DNA of 64,000 bases, from NCBI GenBank assembly GCA_026874595.1, contig CM049321.1, positions 20,554,979-20,618,978 of the forward strand. The letters are read 5' to 3'. The notes beneath the pieces are model-generated. The model saw nothing but the letters and a program-made list of their open reading frames with translations, was not told the DNA's origin and made no database searches. Shown here in pieces: positions 61,807 through 64,000 of this stretch; position 1 is the first letter of the stretch; every line of letters starts with the position of its first letter. This DNA comes from Sipunculus nudus (Eukaryota > Annelida > Sipuncula > Golfingiida > Sipunculidae). Both the position numbers and the translations under genes were made by a program.

Positions 61807-64000
61807 ATTCCCACTTGACTGAATTTATTGAGGTTAATAACATCTTACTTGCTTGGCTCGGCTTGTTTTAGGCGTCTTGTCTTGGATGTCTTGGCTGTGT
61901 TCAGGGCTATCAGTCTTGACTTGGGGCTTGTCTTGTCAGCAGCGGATCTAAAGTTGTCTGTCTATCCGTTGTGAGTGCATTAAGTCCTGAAAAGGACTGT
62001 TTGGGTTGGTCCTTAAAGTACCGTCGGGGGTAGTCCTAAGAAGGACTTCCTGGGGGTCTTAATTGTCTTATCCGTCTAGGCTGTCCCGGTGTTGGTCTTG
62101 GATAACGTCCTGGTAGGTGCTATCAGTTGGTGTGAGATATGCGCTAGCTTTATTGTCCTCTCTCAACTCCTTTTGTGGAACTTGAGTGTGGCTGCAATGG
62201 ACTTTCGGGTAGAGGTCTTGGCTGTTGGTCATGCACGTCGGTAGTTGTCAACTGTGGGTCTGTGTCTGGGTCGATTAGTTGTCCTGGTAATTGGGGTCCC
62301 GCAAACACGCATAAATTTTATAAGTATCACATTGATATTTTAAAAATATATTTAAGATCATTTATTTTTAATGAAATACTTGTTAGAAGTATTCTTATAT
62401 TGAATAATAACTGGATTTGGAGGGGGAGGCTAGTGGGGGCATCTGTTTCCATCCTCTGTGTCTGCTGAGGGCCGGCTTCGGGTTCCTTGCCACTAGCAGT
62501 GTCGGGAGAAAACTATAAAAATATCTTACATATGAGTCGGATGACCTGTATTTTACAGCTATATCGCAAAAATACAAAAATAAAAAATAAAAACCCGGCA
62601 ATTTTTTTTAAAATGTAGTGCAGAAAAAGATCTACTTTCTCTAATATGTGCGGGGGTTTCAGTACGTGGAGGTTAGTAGTATGATTATTATTGAAGGAAG
62701 TCGGCGAGGAGAAGGTGATGTTATTGTCCTGTGTTTTTATTTGTTGGTCATTTTTGTATTTTATGTATTTAATATCCCTGATTTTTTTCAAAAGAGGAAC
62801 AACAGTTACCATTGTGTGGGCCGTGCACTGAGGCCTTCCCATGTCTGATATATTGGGGCCTACTGTGTGAATGATCGTCGGTCCCGTAATGTTTTTGGTT
62901 CGTTTGAACAGATACTTTTGGTGGCGGATCCTTTACTCCTATCCAGGAACAATAGGAACTAACCCTGAATCTGTGTGATTTTTTTTTTAATTTTTAGTGT
63001 TCTGTTTTGTTTGTTCAGACTTTCGAGAAACATTGACATTGCTAGTGGTCGGATTGATCCTAGGGCTGTGTGTTGCTTGTACGTGTGGCAGGGTATTGTG
63101 GTGTTTTTGTTAAAACTGAGATACAATAGTGGCGGATCCAACTCCCCTAGCCAGGAAAGAACTCGCCTATATCTGGAGTGAAATTTTATATTAGAATGAG
63201 ATTTGTATTTTGGTTGAATTAATGTTATCATTTTATTGTTTTGTTTTTATTATGTTGAATTGGTGTGGTTTTGGTTTTCTTTTTATTTTATTTTTTTAGA
63301 GTTTTCGCCAGTGAGATTGCATTATAAAGATATTATACTTTATAAAATGCCTATTATTTGTGTGTCCAGTGTGGTATTTTCTTTATATGTTGTCTATATT
63401 TATGTTTAATTTTTGAAAGTGGACGGTTTTGAAATTTGCCGCCCGTATCTGTTTTAGCTGCTCAAATAAAAACGACTTTTTTTAGAATTTCTGCCGGATG
63501 AATTGTGGTCTGGGGTATCAGATTTTGGTTCAAACAGGGAAAAACGATACAATTTGTAACTTTACAGATCTCATTTTAGTTTTCGGGTCTGCTTTTGATA
63601 GTTTCGTTTAGCTGAGCTGGAAAGATGGCCTGTATTTTTATCTTATTATTAGGATATTTAGACATTTGTTTATAGTTTCCATTCCAAAAGGCAAATTTTC
63701 TCATTTTTCATTATTATTTAAGATATGATAATTTAAAGTTCGTTTTGTGTTCGCTTTTCTGGCCGTGTTCACAGACGGCGGCAGTTGTGCAGGTGCATTT
63801 TAACTGTCAAGGTCTGCGAGTAGAAACGAGACGTTTTTAATTTATTTCAGAGTAGTTACGATTTCTTTGTTTGGTCTAATTATTTTGACTATGTTTTGAA
63901 TTTCGTCAGGTTGGTGCATTGTTGTAGAATATTGCTTTTTCAGAGTTTTCAGAGATTTGTCAGTGCCAAGGCGTCAATGAGTTTCGGGAATATTAAGGAA
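61805..64000. other. T/G-rich right end, repeat-like, no gene recognised
   Basis: 61,850-62,260 is rich in 'cttg/ggtcttgg' phrases. A 'tggcggatcc...ccaggaa' segment occurs at about 62,921 and 63,130. Strand composition bias (T and G on plus) persists to the edge. It could be the non-coding end of a retroelement lying beyond the window; nothing supports a specific family. Confidence 0.35.

Overview
This is AT-rich animal nuclear DNA without operons, Shine-Dalgarno sites or long intact reading frames. The recognisable genes consist of short exons bounded by GT/AG splice sites. Many (TA)n microsatellites, tRNA-derived and MITE-like elements, and dispersed repeats of a style common in molluscan genomes point to a lophotrochozoan, most likely a bivalve or related mollusc. 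That placement is inference.

The main content is a tandem cluster, all on the minus strand, of one family: receptor-like genes with a signal peptide, two C-type-lectin-like domains (CTLD1, CTLD2), one transmembrane helix and a short cytoplasmic tail. Each CTLD is split over two exons (1a/1b and 2a/2b), nearly all joined in phase 1. I recognise at least seven two-CTLD loci plus TM-exon remnants: A' (1-2137, runs off the left edge), A (about 6.7-9.6 kb), B (25.55-28.7 kb), H (33.4-34.56 kb), C (39.0-43.6 kb), E (48.6-50.6 kb), D (51.9-54.07 kb), and F and G (56.5 and 61.2 kb, TM ends only). Only B stays open through six consecutive exons (about 308 residues from CTLD1 to the stop; its signal exon was not found). 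C has the same architecture but two single-base frameshifts. A, D, E, H and G carry stops, frameshifts, deletions or damaged splice sites. The region reads as a birth-and-death cluster of candidate recognition receptors.

Layout. The cluster is built from two kinds of large direct duplication. One pairs 22.7-34.56 kb (B+H) with 34.57-49.3 kb (C+E). The other pairs 1-9.6 kb (A'+A) with 49.35-54.07 kb (E 5' end + D), with scattered matches continuing to 12.8-14.9 kb and 56-61.8 kb. A sharp junction at about 34,563 cuts through a CTLD exon. A newer duplication of about 1.06 kb pairs 56.0-57.1 with 60.75-61.8 kb.

Mobile DNA sits between and inside the genes. There is a decayed Tigger/pogo transposase (9,989-10,690), a Ty3/gypsy integrase C-terminal fragment (54,841-55,152), three decayed copies of a retroelement zinc-knuckle region, a TTAA-flanked MITE (19,155-19,453), and a 1.55-kb inverted-repeat insertion present only in the C unit (36,712-38,261). 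There is also a long palindrome built from a tRNA-like sequence inside a (TA)n tract (43,124-43,304), and a 284-bp tandem array that has multiplied a splice acceptor plus the start of a CTLD exon (41,332-42,716).

The region 15-22 kb and the right end (61.9-64 kb) hold mostly repeats or nothing recognisable. I saw no rRNA, functional tRNA, CRISPR or bacterial feature.
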